From: Devosia sp. | GTDB lineage: Bacteria > Pseudomonadota > Alphaproteobacteria > Rhizobiales > Devosiaceae | Reading direction: 5' to 3' | Assembly: GCF_030689745.1 (NCBI RefSeq) | Contig: NZ_JAUYGL010000112.1 | Coordinates: forward strand, 1-64,000 | DNA length: 64,000 bases | Shown here: positions 26,106-35,787 of the stretch, one piece after another | How positions within the stretch are numbered: the stretch's first letter is position 1 | How the letters are laid out: every line of letters begins with the position of its first letter | Position numbers and translations under genes: made by a program | Notes under the pieces: model-generated | Database searches by the model: none | Told to the model about the DNA's origin: nothing | The model's input: only the letters and a program-made list of their open reading frames with translations

Positions 26106-26726
26106 TTACATATCAAAGAATACCGTTTCCTTGTCGCCCTGCAGGTGGATCTCCAGCACGTAGCGCGGCACATCGCCGGCCTCCTTGCGGGCGATCAGGG
26201 TCAGCCGGCGGCGCGGGTCCATGATCTTGCTGAGCACATAGTCCTGGCCATTGGCCTCGGCCTCATCCTCAAAGTAGAGCCGGGTCTGCAGCCCGATATT
26301 GATGCCGCGCGCCACGATCCACAGATTGACATGCGGCGCCATGGGCTTGCCATCAGGACCAGGCACCGGGCCGGGCTTGATGGTCTCGAAGCTGAACACG
26401 CCATCGCCATTGGTTGGCTGGCGGCCCCAGCCGGTAAAGGCCGGCGCGGAATTGGAGTTGGGGGCCATGGGCGCCACATAGGACCCATCGCCATCCGCCT
26501 GCCACAGCTCGACCAGCGCGTCATTGACCGGCGCGCCCGCGCCATCAAAAATCTTGCCGACAATGGTGATGCGATCGCCCTTGGTGTCGGGCGTCAGCAT
26601 GGTGCTGCCGGGATCGGCGGCATAGACGCCCTTGATCTCGGCAAAGTTGGGGGTCAGCCCGATATGAACATAAGGCCCAGCGGTTTGTGACGGCGTCTCT
26701 TTCAGCGTCGGAACCGGGTGCAACAT
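26106..26726 (-). CDS. pcaG: Protocatechuate 3,4-dioxygenase alpha subunit
   Basis: A 206-aa structural subunit of the intradiol ring-cleaving dioxygenase. It starts with the family pattern LKETPSQTAGPYVHIGL and has the intradiol fold motif IVGKIFDGAGAPVNDALVE and WGRQPTNGDGVFSFETIKPG. It lacks the full Fe ligand set, which is carried by the beta subunit. The start overlaps the pcaH stop by one base. Confidence 0.96.
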   Translation of the reverse strand: MLHPVPTLKETPSQTAGPYVHIGLTPNFAEIKGVYAADPGSTMLTPDTKGDRITIVGKIFDGAGAPVNDALVELWQADGDGSYVAPMAPNSNSAPAFTGWGRQPTNGDGVFSFETIKPGPVPGPDGKPMAPHVNLWIVARGINIGLQTRLYFEDEAEANGQDYVLSKIMDPRRRLTLIARKEAGDVPRYVLEIHLQGDKETVFFDM

Positions 26727-27472
26727 CAGTTCCCCTCCAGCTTGTTCTCGAACATGGTCGAACGGCGGCCGCGCAACACGATATCGAAGCGGTAGGCCAG
26801 CGCATCCATCGGCGTGGTGTTGTGGCGGTCGAGCCGGGCCACGAGCTGGTCAATGGCCGACTTGTCGGCAATCGAGCCGACAATGGGGCATTGCCAGATC
26901 ATCGGGTCACCCTCGAAATACATCTGGGTGATGAGGCGCTGCGCGAAGGCATGGCCGAACACCGAGAAGTGGATATGGGCCGGCCGCCAGTCATTGACGC
27001 CATTGGGCCAGGGGTAGGCGCCCGGCTTGACGGTGCGGAACGAATAGAAGCCGTTCTCATCGGTTATGGCCCGGCCACAACCACCGAAATTGGGGTCGAT
27101 CGGGGCAAGATAGGCTTCCTTCTTGTGCCGATAGCGGCCACCCGCATTGGCCTGCCAGAATTCCACCAGCGTATTGGGCACCGCGCGCGCATTCTCGTCG
27201 AGCACCTGACCATAGACGATCAGCCGCTGGCCGATGGCCTCGCTGCCATCCTGGCTGTAATTGCGGATCAAGTCGTTATCCAGCGGGTTGATGGCGGAGT
27301 GACCGAAGGTCGGCCCCGTCAGTTCGGAGGCCGTGCCGCTCAGCGACAGCAGAGCGTTCCTGGGCGCCCGAAAGGTGGTGCTCTTGTAGCCCGGGGTATT
27401 GGCTGGCGGATGCCAGGCGCGGTCTCGCTGATAAAGGGCGCCGTCAGCGCCCGGCAGGATGATATCGCTCAT
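26726..27472 (-). CDS. pcaH: Protocatechuate 3,4-dioxygenase beta subunit (iron-binding)
   Basis: Catalytic subunit, 248 aa, that opens protocatechuate to 3-carboxy-cis,cis-muconate. The ferric iron ligands are visible at family spacing: Tyr in GGRYRHKK, Tyr 39 residues later in PGAYPW, and the two His 13 and 15 residues further in WRPAHIHFS. These correspond to Tyr408, Tyr447, His460 and His462 of the Pseudomonas putida enzyme. It overlaps pcaC by 4 bases and pcaG by one. Confidence 0.97.
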   Translation of the reverse strand: MSDIILPGADGALYQRDRAWHPPANTPGYKSTTFRAPRNALLSLSGTASELTGPTFGHSAINPLDNDLIRNYSQDGSEAIGQRLIVYGQVLDENARAVPNTLVEFWQANAGGRYRHKKEAYLAPIDPNFGGCGRAITDENGFYSFRTVKPGAYPWPNGVNDWRPAHIHFSVFGHAFAQRLITQMYFEGDPMIWQCPIVGSIADKSAIDQLVARLDRHNTTPMDALAYRFDIVLRGRRSTMFENKLEGN

Positions 27473-27855
27473 CGTTTCGTCTCCAACTTGGCCAGTTCTT
27501 CCTTTGCCACCCCGAAGGCCCGATTGGCGGCCGGAACGCCGGCATAGACTGCCACATGCAGCAGGGCTTCCTTGATATCGTCCGGCGTGCAGCCGGTATT
27601 GGCGCAGGCCCGCACATGCATGGCCACTTCCTCATCATGTCCCAATGCCGCCAGCAAGGCGATGGTCACCATGGAGCGCTCACGCCTGGTCAGCCCCGGC
27701 CGCGACCAGACCGAACCCCAGGCCCCTTCGGTGATGAAGGTCTGAAAATCGGCGTCGAACGGGGTCTTGCGCGCCGTGGCGGCATCGACATGCCCGTTGC
27801 CCAGCACGGCGCGGCGGGTTGCCATGCCCTGCTCAAAGAGCGTGGTTTCAGCCAT
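27469..27855 (-). CDS. pcaC: 4-carboxymuconolactone decarboxylase
   Basis: A 128-aa protein of the carboxymuconolactone decarboxylase/AhpD-like fold (LTRRERSMVTIALLAALGHD, then MHVRACANTGCTPDDIKEAL and HVAVYAGVPAANRAF). It turns 4-carboxymuconolactone into 3-oxoadipate enol-lactone. It is a stand-alone gene here, not fused to PcaD as in some bacteria. It overlaps pcaD by 8 bases and pcaH by 4. Confidence 0.95.
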   Translation of the reverse strand: MAETTLFEQGMATRRAVLGNGHVDAATARKTPFDADFQTFITEGAWGSVWSRPGLTRRERSMVTIALLAALGHDEEVAMHVRACANTGCTPDDIKEALLHVAVYAGVPAANRAFGVAKEELAKLETKR

Positions 27856-28642
27856 GAGAATTCTCTCCGAGAAAATGCTCGATCAACGCGGCCAGCGCCG
27901 CCGGTTGTTCAATGGATGGAATATGCCCGACGCCGGGCAGTATCTCAAAACGAGCGCCGGCGATCGCATCGGCGCAGGCCCGGACCAGTTCGACCGGCGT
28001 TGATAGATCGGCTTCGCCGACCAGCACCAGAGTCGGTGTGGCGATGGCGTCGATCTCGTCGGTCAGATCGGTGTCGCGCAGCGTCGCACAGGTCGCGGCG
28101 TAGCCGGCGGGGTCGCTGCGCATAAACAGATTGCGCCAGCCAGCCACGTCGTCGGGCCGCTGCTCGAGGAAACCGGGGCTGAACCAGCGCACCATCACCG
28201 CATCTGCGATCGAGCCGAGCCCGTGCTTGCTTACGGCATCGATGCGGGCATTCCAGCCGTCAGTGTCGCCCACCTTGGCTGCGGTGTCGCACAGCACCAG
28301 CGCCGTCAGGCGGTCGGGCGCGCGCAAGGCAAATCCCTGCGCAATCAGCCCGCCCACCGAAACCCCGGCCAGGGCCAGCCGCTGCAGGCCTAGATGATCG
28401 AGCAGGCCCAGCAGGTCATCGACATGGTCGGCCAGCGCATAATCGCCTGGTGGCGTGTCGCTGAGGCCATGGCCGCGCTTGTCATAGGACAGCACGCGAT
28501 AGCGGCTGGACAGCTGCGCGATCACGCCATCCCAGATGCGCGCATCGGTGCCCAGCGAATTGACCAGCGCAACAACCGGTGCCCCGGCGGGGCCGGCCAG
28601 CCGGTAGTGCAGCAGCACGCCATTGATCCGAACGAAACTCAT
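27848..28642 (-). CDS. pcaD: 3-oxoadipate enol-lactonase
   Basis: A 264-aa alpha/beta hydrolase that opens 3-oxoadipate enol-lactone. The nucleophile Ser is in LAGVSVGGLIAQG, the oxyanion/HG region is VNSLGTDARIWDGV, Asp is in LVGEADLSTP, and His is in GVGHIPSIEQP. It is the first gene of pcaDCHG. Its promoter region carries a PcaQ-like box at 28711-28726. Confidence 0.94.
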   Translation of the reverse strand: MSFVRINGVLLHYRLAGPAGAPVVALVNSLGTDARIWDGVIAQLSSRYRVLSYDKRGHGLSDTPPGDYALADHVDDLLGLLDHLGLQRLALAGVSVGGLIAQGFALRAPDRLTALVLCDTAAKVGDTDGWNARIDAVSKHGLGSIADAVMVRWFSPGFLEQRPDDVAGWRNLFMRSDPAGYAATCATLRDTDLTDEIDAIATPTLVLVGEADLSTPVELVRACADAIAGARFEILPGVGHIPSIEQPAALAALIEHFLGENSHG

Positions 28643-28710
28643 GCCATCTCCTCACCCACGATATAAGGGCCTGCCGACGCCCAAGTAAAATGATGAGTGC
28701 CGGGTCAGAC

Positions 28711-28726
28711 ATAACCTGCAGGATAT
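28711..28726 (-). promoter_or_regulatory. PcaQ-like binding site upstream of pcaDCHG
   Basis: ATAACC-TGCA-GGATAT matches the ATAACC-N4-GGTTAA site described for the LysR regulator PcaQ in Sinorhizobium and Agrobacterium perfectly in one arm and partly in the other. It lies about 70 bases before the pcaD start. No pcaQ gene is present in the window. Confidence 0.5.
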
Positions 28727-28834
28727 GTAAACGGCGAAGAGACCGGCCAGATTGCAACATCACATAACCAGCGACCGCATTAGCCAGCAATCCCGGCGTC
28801 GCACGTCAGCAGCAGTGCGGCTGCCCTGGCGGCG

Positions 28835-29212
28835 CTATAGAATGCGCGTGGCGTCCTCGACGGCTTCCTGGTCGGTACCGGGCACGCCCTCATTGCCCTC
28901 GGCGCGGTCGCGATACAGCGCAGCGCGCGCCAGCAGCATCAGCGTCACAGGCGTGGTCACGGAGATGAAGATGAAGATCAGGATCTCGTGCAGCACGGGT
29001 CGACCCGACGCCACCGAAAAATACAGCGACGAGCCGGCCAGCAACAGGCCTGCCCCCAGGCTGGTGCCGAGCGTGGGCGTGTGAACGCGCTGATAGAAGG
29101 TGGAGAAACGGGCCAGCCCGATGGTGCCGATCAAGGTAATGGCGGCACCGGCCAGCACCAGCACGGCAACCAGCACGGCCGCCCATTCCGGCAAGGTCGA
29201 CGCATCAATCAT
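28835..29212 (-). CDS. phaG: Pha/Mrp cation:proton antiporter subunit G
   Basis: A 125-aa membrane subunit with three hydrophobic helices (about residues 10-32, 45-65 and 70-92). The family pattern is TIGLARFSTFYQRVHTPTLG. It is the last of the six-gene set phaAB-C-D-E-F-G and overlaps phaF by 4 bases. It is required for antiporter assembly rather than being the ion path itself. Confidence 0.92.
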   Translation of the reverse strand: MIDASTLPEWAAVLVAVLVLAGAAITLIGTIGLARFSTFYQRVHTPTLGTSLGAGLLLAGSSLYFSVASGRPVLHEILIFIFISVTTPVTLMLLARAALYRDRAEGNEGVPGTDQEAVEDATRIL

Positions 29213-29490
29213 TCGATGACCTCCCCGCGCATCACGAACTTGGCCAGCGCGACGGTGGCGACAAAGCTCAGCAGGCCGATGACCAGGGCCGCCTCGAAAT
29301 AGAACAGGCTGGCGGTACGAATACCGATGGTCACCAGCAGCAGCGCCGCGCTGACGTAAAGGCTGTCGACGGCGACCACCCGGTCCTGCGCGCGCGGCCC
29401 GCGCAGCAGGCGCCAGCAGGCTATTGCCATGGCCAGGGCCAGCATGATCTGTGCACCGGTGACCGACCAGAAAATAATGACGCCGCTCAT
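29209..29490 (-). CDS. phaF: Pha/Mrp antiporter subunit F
   Basis: A 93-aa protein with three membrane helices. The family stretch LLRGPRAQDRVVAVDSLYV carries the conserved Asp of MrpF. It overlaps phaG and phaE by 4 bases each. Confidence 0.92.
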   Translation of the reverse strand: MSGVIIFWSVTGAQIMLALAMAIACWRLLRGPRAQDRVVAVDSLYVSAALLLVTIGIRTASLFYFEAALVIGLLSFVATVALAKFVMRGEVIE

Positions 29491-29972
29491 TGGAAAATCT
29501 CCATCAGACGCTGCTCATAATTGGTCTTGAGGGCCGCCGCCCAGGCCGCCCCGTCCGGCGTATCGAGCACGTGGATCATCACGGTGCCGAGCCGGGAATT
29601 GTGGTGAACCCAGGCGCTTCCCGGTGTCGCTGTGACGATGCAGGCCAACACTGCGAGCGCGTTGGGCTCCTTGAGTTCAAGCTGGACGGTCACAAAGACC
29701 GAGCGCGGCGGCCGGCCCCGCAGGATCAGTCCAATCACCGCGATGTTGGACGCCACCACGTCGATGACCACCCGCCAGAGCAATCGCGCAATGGCGCCAA
29801 TATTGCGGATTTTCGGCTGCGGAGGCTCGACGGCGGCCACGGCCCAACAGGCCAGGCTGGCGATGATGACGCCGAGCAGCAACTGCCCCAGGCTGTAACT
29901 GCCATCCAGCAGCAGCCACATGCCCAGCATTGCCAGCCAGAGCAGTGGATAGGGCCACAGCCGCTTCATCAT
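29487..29972 (-). CDS. phaE: Pha/Mrp antiporter subunit E
   Basis: A 161-aa subunit with two N-terminal membrane helices and a cytoplasmic domain containing NALAVLACIVTATPGSAWV, the family signature. The start at 29972 (two adjacent ATG codons) overlaps the phaD stop; a longer frame to 30095 lies inside phaD and is rejected. Confidence 0.92.
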   Translation of the reverse strand: MMKRLWPYPLLWLAMLGMWLLLDGSYSLGQLLLGVIIASLACWAVAAVEPPQPKIRNIGAIARLLWRVVIDVVASNIAVIGLILRGRPPRSVFVTVQLELKEPNALAVLACIVTATPGSAWVHHNSRLGTVMIHVLDTPDGAAWAAALKTNYEQRLMEIFQ

Positions 29973-31576
29973 GGCACCCCTCCATCCGCGCCGGCCAGCA
30001 CGCTGCCGAGATAACCGATGGGCACATGCAGGTCCTGCGCGGCGGCCTGCATATAGCCCATCGCCGGACCGGCCAGCACAGTCAGCGTCAGGCACAGGCC
30101 GAGCAGCAGCAGCACCGGCAGCATTTCCACCACGCGAATGCGCGGCACCTCGGCATCAAAGGAAATCCAGTAGGTGTTGATCCCGGCGCGCAGCAGGCCG
30201 ATCATCGCGGCCAGCCCGGAAATGATCAGCAGGGCGACCAGCCACCAGCTGGCCCCGGATACCGCATCGCTGGCGCCCAGACCCTCAAGGTTGAGCACCG
30301 CGCCAATCATGGCAAACTTGGCCAGGAACCCCGAAAACGGCGGCATGCCCGCCAGCAAGATGGCACAGATGACGAAAGCCATGCCCAGCAGGGCCAGCGT
30401 TCGCGGCGTGGCGACGCCGACCTCTTCTTCGGGCTCGCCGTCATCGCCAAAGGCTTCGAGCGTCACCGCCAGCACATCGGCGCCGGCACCGCGCCCGCGC
30501 TCCACCAGTTCCACCAGCAGGTAGAAGCACGACAGGGCGAGCGTGGAATTGACCAGATAATACAGGGCGCCAGCAGTCACCCCGGCATTCTCGTAGCCAA
30601 TCATTGCCAGCAAGGTGCCCGATGACACCAGCACGCTGAACCCGGCCATGCGCGCCATGCCCTGGGAGGACAACACGCCGATGGTGCCGAAGGCGATGGT
30701 CGCCATGCCGCCATAGAGCAGCCACTGGCCGCCGAAATGGGCGGAGACGCCAGCCTCCAGACCGAACAGCAGCAGGGACAGACGCAGGATGATATAGACG
30801 CCGACCTTGCTCATGATCGCAAACATCGCGGCGACCGGCGGACTGGCCGCGGCATAGGTGGTGGGCAGCCAGAAGCTCAGCGGCCACATGCCGGCCTTGA
30901 CCAGAAAGGCGATGCCCAGAATGGCACCACCGGCTTCGAGCAGCATGCGGCTGTCATCGGGCACCAGGGGAATGCGCAGCGCCAGGTCAGCCATGTTGAG
31001 CGTGCCGGTGACCCCGTAGATCAGGCTCACGCCGATCAGGAACAGCGCCGAGGTGACCAGATTGACCGCAACATAATGCAGCCCCGCCCGAACCCGCAGA
31101 CTGCCCGAGCCATGCAGCATCAAGCCGTAGGACGCGGCCAGCAGCACTTCGAAGAATACGAACAGGTTGAACAGATCGCCGGTGAGGAAGGCGCCGTTGA
31201 CGCCCATCAGCAGCAGCTGGAACAGGGTGTGGAAATGTTGCCCGGCGCGCGCCCAGCGCGCACTGGCAAACAGCGCCGCGCTGAGCGCCAGCACCGCGTT
31301 GAGCACCACCATCATGGTGGAGAGACGATCGGCCACCAGCACGATGCCAAAGGGCGCCGGCCAGTTGCCGAGCTGATAGGTACTGATGTTGTATCCGCCG
31401 GCATTGGTGTCCACCAGCAGGGCCACGGAGGCGGCCAGCAGGAACAGCGTCGCCACGATGCTGATCGTCAGCTTGAGCACATGGTGGCGATCTTCGATCA
31501 GTACCAGAATTATCCCCGCCAGCAGCGGCAGGGCGATGGGCAGGATGGTGAGATGGGTCAGCAGGCTATCCAGCAT
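29969..31576 (-). CDS. phaD: Pha/Mrp antiporter subunit D (NuoN-like)
   Basis: A 535-aa protein with about fourteen membrane helices of the proton-antiporter M family, homologous to complex I NuoN/M/L subunits. Recognisable parts are LFNLFVFFEVLLAASYGLML and LVKAGMWPLSFWLPTTYAAA, where conserved Glu and Lys form the proton path. It lies immediately after phaC, with start and stop sharing a base. Confidence 0.93.
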   Translation of the reverse strand: MLDSLLTHLTILPIALPLLAGIILVLIEDRHHVLKLTISIVATLFLLAASVALLVDTNAGGYNISTYQLGNWPAPFGIVLVADRLSTMMVVLNAVLALSAALFASARWARAGQHFHTLFQLLLMGVNGAFLTGDLFNLFVFFEVLLAASYGLMLHGSGSLRVRAGLHYVAVNLVTSALFLIGVSLIYGVTGTLNMADLALRIPLVPDDSRMLLEAGGAILGIAFLVKAGMWPLSFWLPTTYAAASPPVAAMFAIMSKVGVYIILRLSLLLFGLEAGVSAHFGGQWLLYGGMATIAFGTIGVLSSQGMARMAGFSVLVSSGTLLAMIGYENAGVTAGALYYLVNSTLALSCFYLLVELVERGRGAGADVLAVTLEAFGDDGEPEEEVGVATPRTLALLGMAFVICAILLAGMPPFSGFLAKFAMIGAVLNLEGLGASDAVSGASWWLVALLIISGLAAMIGLLRAGINTYWISFDAEVPRIRVVEMLPVLLLLGLCLTLTVLAGPAMGYMQAAAQDLHVPIGYLGSVLAGADGGVP

Positions 31577-31908
31577 CAGCGCTCGCGCCCATCGACATGG
31601 TCGGTGCCGGTCAGCCCACGCGAGGCCAGCAGCACCACCAGAAACAGGGCCGTCATGGCAAAGCCGATGACAATGGCGGTCAGCACCAGCGCCTGGGGCA
31701 AGGGATCGGCATAGGCGCCAAGGTCACTGCTGCCATTGACAATGGAGGCCGCGCCGCTGCGCAGCCGTCCCATGCTGAAGATGAACAGGTTGACTGCATA
31801 GGACAGCAGCGACAGCCCGATAATGACCTGAAAGCTGCGCGGGCGCAGGATCAGCCACACGCCCGAGCCGGCCAGCACACCGATGCTGATCGCCAGGATC
31901 ATGGCCAT
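31576..31908 (-). CDS. phaC: Pha/Mrp antiporter subunit C (NuoK-like)
   Basis: A 110-aa protein with three membrane helices, homologous to complex I subunit NuoK (LSLLSYAVNLFIFSMGRL and the ending ALVLTAIVIGFAMTALFLVV). The start overlaps the end of phaAB by 10 bases. The symbol here means the antiporter subunit, not polyhydroxyalkanoate synthase. Confidence 0.92.
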   Translation of the reverse strand: MAMILAISIGVLAGSGVWLILRPRSFQVIIGLSLLSYAVNLFIFSMGRLRSGAASIVNGSSDLGAYADPLPQALVLTAIVIGFAMTALFLVVLLASRGLTGTDHVDGRER

Positions 31909-34847
31909 TGCCGAGGCTCCCCGCTCTTTTGTGGCGCGACCGGGACCGGGCGCAACCGCGCAGGCTTGGCGCCGCGGATCGACTGGTGGGCAATGGCGAT
32001 TAGGATCAGCACGGTCGCGCCGACCACCAGCACGAAAACCCCCAGATCAAACAGCAGCGCACTGGCCAGCGGCACCTTACCGAGCAGCGGCAGCTCCAGA
32101 TACTGGAAGCTGGAAGTCAGGAAGGGGCCCCCGAACAGCCAGGCGCCCGCGCCGGTCAACAGGGCAATCAACAGGCCCGTGCCGATCCAGTAGGTGGGCA
32201 GGATGCGCAGGCGCTCTTCCACCCAGCGCGTGCCACCCCCCAGATATTGCAGCACGAAGGCAATCGACATGGTGATCCCGGCGATGAACCCGCCCCCCGG
32301 CTGGTCATGGCCGCGCAGGAACAGAAACAGCGCCAGCACGATGATCACCGGAAACAGCCAGCGCATGATGACCGAGGGCACAAACAGGAAATTGGAGACG
32401 ATCGTCCCCTCGGCATCGGCTTCGGAACTGCGGCCGGCCTCGAATTCGCGCTGGATGCGTTGCTGCTCCGGGCGCTCGATACTGTCGGCGGCGGGACGGA
32501 ACCGGCGCAGCAGGGCGAAGGTGGTCAGGGCCACAATGGCCAGCACGGTGATTTCGCCCAGCGTGTCAAAGCCCCGGAAATCCACCAGGATGACATTGAC
32601 CACATTGCGGCCGCCTCCCAGGGCATAGGCGTTGTCGAGGAAGAAGCGGGAGATGGAATCGGGTGCGTCGTGGCTCATCACCGCATAGGCGATCAGCGCG
32701 ATGCCCGTGCCGAAAATAACGGCCAGCGCCACGTCGCGCAGGCGGCGAAAACGGGCGCCGCGAGATCGTGCGATGTCGATCCTGGCGGCCTCGTCACGCT
32801 TGGGCAACCAGCGCAGGCCAAGCAGGATCAGCACCGTGGTGACGATCTCGACCAGCAATTGGGTCAACGCCAGATCGGGCGCCGAGAACCAGACAAAGGT
32901 GATGCTGGTGGCCAGACCGGCGCCGCCCATCAGCATCAGCGCGACCAGACGGTGGTACTTGGCCTGGATTGCCGCGCCGATGGCACAAATGGTGCCGACC
33001 ACCCAGACCACCGCCAGCGCGGGATCGGCATCGGCCAGCGACAGGCTGATCGGCCCCAGGCCGGCCATGAGGGGCAGAGCACCGGCCAGGACGGCAACGC
33101 TGATCAGAATGGCCAGCTGCGGCTGCAGCCGGCGCGTGCCGAACACCCGCTCCAGCGCCTTGGCCCATTTCACCGACAACAGGATCAGCAGCCGCTCGAA
33201 GACCCGGGGCGCCGCCAATCCGCGGATCAGCGGCGCGCCGTCGATGCCGCGCGCCAGATAGGGCTGCAGCGCCAGATAAAGGACGATGCCGCCCGACAGC
33301 GCCGCAAAGCTCATCAGCAGCGGGGTGGTGAAACCGTGCCAGACCGACAGGCTGTAATAGGGGGCGTCAGGCCCCAGCACCGACAGCACCGCACTGCCCA
33401 GATAGGGGCCTATGGTAATGCCGGGAATAATCCCGACCAGCAGGCAGATCAGCACCAGAACTTCGATGGGCCGGCGCATCAAGGCGGGCGGCTCATGCGG
33501 CACGCGGTCGAGTTCGGTGGGGGGCGGACCAAAGAACACGCCATGGATGAAGCGCAGCGAATAGGTGACGGCAAACAGGCTCGCGACTACGGCCACCACC
33601 GGCAGCGAGATATTGTAGAACGGGTTGGAATTGCGCAGCGCGGTCTCGGCGAAGAACATTTCCTTGGAGAGGAAGCCGTTCAGCAGGGGCACGCCGGCCA
33701 TCGCCGCTGCGGCCACCATGGCCAGGGTGGCGGTGAAGGGCAGAAAGCCGAACAGTCCGCTGAGCCGGCGGATGTCGCGTGTCCCGGTTTCGTGGTCGAT
33801 AATGCCGGCGGCCATGAACAGCGAGGCCTTGAAGGTGGCGTGGTTGACGATGTGGAAAATCGCCGCCACCAGTGCCAGCGGCGAACTCATGCCGATCAGG
33901 GTGGTGATCAGGCCGAGATGGCTGATGGTGGAATAGGCCAGCAGGCCCTTGAGATCGTGCTGGAAAATTGCCGAATAGGCGCCGATCAACAGGGTGGCCA
34001 GGCCGACATAGGTAACGATCCAGAGCCAGGCCGCTGTACCCGACAGCACCGGCCAGAGCAGCACCAGCAGAAATACGCCGGCCTTTACCATGGTCGCCGA
34101 GTGCAGATAGGCCGACACGGGCGTTGGCGCCGCCATGGCGCGGGGCAGCCAGAAATGGAACGGAAACTGGGCACTTTTGGTGAAGGCGGCAAACAGCACC
34201 AGCAGCAGGAGCGGCAGATAGAGCGGGTGATCGCGGATGGTGTCGTCAGCGGCCAGCACCACATCGAGATCGTAGCTGCCCACGATATGGCCGATCAGCA
34301 GCATGCCCACCAGCAGCGCCAGGCCACCGGCGCCCGTGACGATCAGGGCCATGCGGGCACCGTCGCGGGCCGTGGAATTATGGTGCCAATAGCCGATCAG
34401 GAAGAAGGAGAAGATCCCGGTCAGTTCCCAGAAGATCACCAACTGGATCAGATTGCCCGACAGCACGATGCCCAGCATGGCGCCCATGAAGGCCAGAAAA
34501 AAGGAAAAGAACCGCGGCACCGGGTCCTTGGGCGACATGTAGTAGCGGGCATAGAGGACGACGAGAAAGCCAATCCCGGTCACCATCACCGTGAACAGCC
34601 AGGACAGCCCGTTCAGCCGCAACACGATGTTCAGCCCGAGGCTGGGCAACCACGCCAGATCATAGCGGATGATCTGGCCGTCGGCGATCTGGGGATAGCT
34701 GGCGATGGCCAGGCCAAAGCCGACCAGCGCAATGGTGCCGGCCAGAAGGGCCGCCGTGGTGCGGGCGCCTGCCTTGAGCAGTCCCGCAGCCAGACTACCG
34801 ACAAACGGCAGGACGATCAGGACAATAAGAATCGTATCGCCTGCCAT
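31899..34847 (-). CDS. phaAB: Pha/Mrp antiporter fused subunit AB (NuoL-like plus MrpB domain)
   Basis: A 982-aa protein. Residues about 1-770 form the NuoL/MrpA-like core with some 20 helices (LVIFWELTGIFSFFLIGYW; KSAQFPFHFWLPRAMAAPTP with the conserved Lys). The C-terminal about 150 residues are the MrpB domain (RGHDQPGGGFIAGITMSIAF). The A-B fusion is the group 2 layout, as in Sinorhizobium PhaAB, which exchanges K+ or Na+ for protons and supports growth at high pH and salt. First gene of its operon and adjacent to the ectoine cluster. Confidence 0.94.
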   Translation of the reverse strand: MAGDTILIVLIVLPFVGSLAAGLLKAGARTTAALLAGTIALVGFGLAIASYPQIADGQIIRYDLAWLPSLGLNIVLRLNGLSWLFTVMVTGIGFLVVLYARYYMSPKDPVPRFFSFFLAFMGAMLGIVLSGNLIQLVIFWELTGIFSFFLIGYWHHNSTARDGARMALIVTGAGGLALLVGMLLIGHIVGSYDLDVVLAADDTIRDHPLYLPLLLLVLFAAFTKSAQFPFHFWLPRAMAAPTPVSAYLHSATMVKAGVFLLVLLWPVLSGTAAWLWIVTYVGLATLLIGAYSAIFQHDLKGLLAYSTISHLGLITTLIGMSSPLALVAAIFHIVNHATFKASLFMAAGIIDHETGTRDIRRLSGLFGFLPFTATLAMVAAAAMAGVPLLNGFLSKEMFFAETALRNSNPFYNISLPVVAVVASLFAVTYSLRFIHGVFFGPPPTELDRVPHEPPALMRRPIEVLVLICLLVGIIPGITIGPYLGSAVLSVLGPDAPYYSLSVWHGFTTPLLMSFAALSGGIVLYLALQPYLARGIDGAPLIRGLAAPRVFERLLILLSVKWAKALERVFGTRRLQPQLAILISVAVLAGALPLMAGLGPISLSLADADPALAVVWVVGTICAIGAAIQAKYHRLVALMLMGGAGLATSITFVWFSAPDLALTQLLVEIVTTVLILLGLRWLPKRDEAARIDIARSRGARFRRLRDVALAVIFGTGIALIAYAVMSHDAPDSISRFFLDNAYALGGGRNVVNVILVDFRGFDTLGEITVLAIVALTTFALLRRFRPAADSIERPEQQRIQREFEAGRSSEADAEGTIVSNFLFVPSVIMRWLFPVIIVLALFLFLRGHDQPGGGFIAGITMSIAFVLQYLGGGTRWVEERLRILPTYWIGTGLLIALLTGAGAWLFGGPFLTSSFQYLELPLLGKVPLASALLFDLGVFVLVVGATVLILIAIAHQSIRGAKPARLRPVPVAPQKSGEPRQWP

Positions 34848-35007
34848 CCTGGGGTGCGGTTCCTCGCGTTATCGAATCGGGTATCTGCCTAGACAAAGCA
34901 TATTGCGCGGCAAGACAACCGGAAATCAACTACGCGGGGCATTTGCTATGGTCTGTCGCGGCCATAGCGCTGGCTGGTCAGGCAATTGCCTGCCCCTGGA
35001 TGGCGCC

Positions 35008-35787
35008 CTAGTCGAGCACGGCCTGCAGAAATTCGCGGGTACGCGCTTCGCTGGGGTTGGTAAACAGCTCTTCGGGCGTGCCCTCTTCGCGGATCTGGCC
35101 CTGATCGAAGAAGCAGACCCGATCGGAAATTTCCCGGGCGAAGCGCATTTCGTGGGTGACCAGCAGCATGGTCAGGTCATGCTCTTCGGCCAACCGGCCA
35201 ATGACGGTCAGCACCTCGCCGACCAGTTCGGGATCGAGCGCCGAGGTGGGCTCGTCAAACAGCAGGATGCTGGGGCGCATGGCCAGGGCCCGGGCGATGC
35301 CGACGCGTTGCTGCTGGCCGCCCGACAGCTGATGCGGATATTTGTCGGCCTGATCGGACAGGCCGACCAGTTCAAGCAGTTCCAGGCCGCGCTCGCGGGC
35401 CGCCGCCTTGCTCAGGCCAAGTACCTTGACCGGTGCTTCGGTGATATTGCGCAGCACGCTCATATGCGGGAACAGATTGAACTGCTGGAACACCATGCCC
35501 AACTGCCCGCGCATCTTGCGCAGATGGGCTTCGCTGGCCGGCCGCAGGCCGTCGGGACCCTGCTCGTGCCAGAGCGGCTCGCCATTGACGGCGACCACGC
35601 CGCCATCGATGCCTTCAAGCGTCATCAGGATGCGCAGCACGGTGGATTTGCCCGAACCGGACGGCCCGATAATGGTGACCTTTTCGCCGCGCTTGACCTC
35701 GAAATCGAGTTCGTTGAGCACCGTCAGATCGCCGAAGCGCTTGATGACCTTGTCGAATTTGATGATCGGGTTGGTGGTGTCGGTCAT
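35008..35787 (-). CDS. ehuA: Ectoine/hydroxyectoine ABC importer ATPase
   Basis: A 259-aa ATPase of the polar amino acid importer family. Walker A is GPSGSGKST, signature [14 protein letters not shown], Walker [13 protein letters not shown] and H-loop LVTHEM. It is the last gene of the ect-ehu operon. The start at 35787 overlaps the ehuD stop by 4 bases; the longer frame to 36396 runs through ehuD. Confidence 0.92.
   Translation of the reverse strand: MTDTTNPIIKFDKVIKRFGDLTVLNELDFEVKRGEKVTIIGPSGSGKSTVLRILMTLEGIDGGVVAVNGEPLWHEQGPDGLRPASEAHLRKMRGQLGMVFQQFNLFPHMSVLRNITEAPVKVLGLSKAAARERGLELLELVGLSDQADKYPHQLSGGQQQRVGIARALAMRPSILLFDEPTSALDPELVGEVLTVIGRLAEEHDLTMLLVTHEMRFAREISDRVCFFDQGQIREEGTPEELFTNPSEARTREFLQAVLD

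Noticed and set aside
32247..34892. 881-codon open frame on the plus strand across phaAB
   Set aside because: Shadow of a hydrophobic membrane protein: composition is Gln/His/Arg-rich with no domains, and there is no ribosome site.
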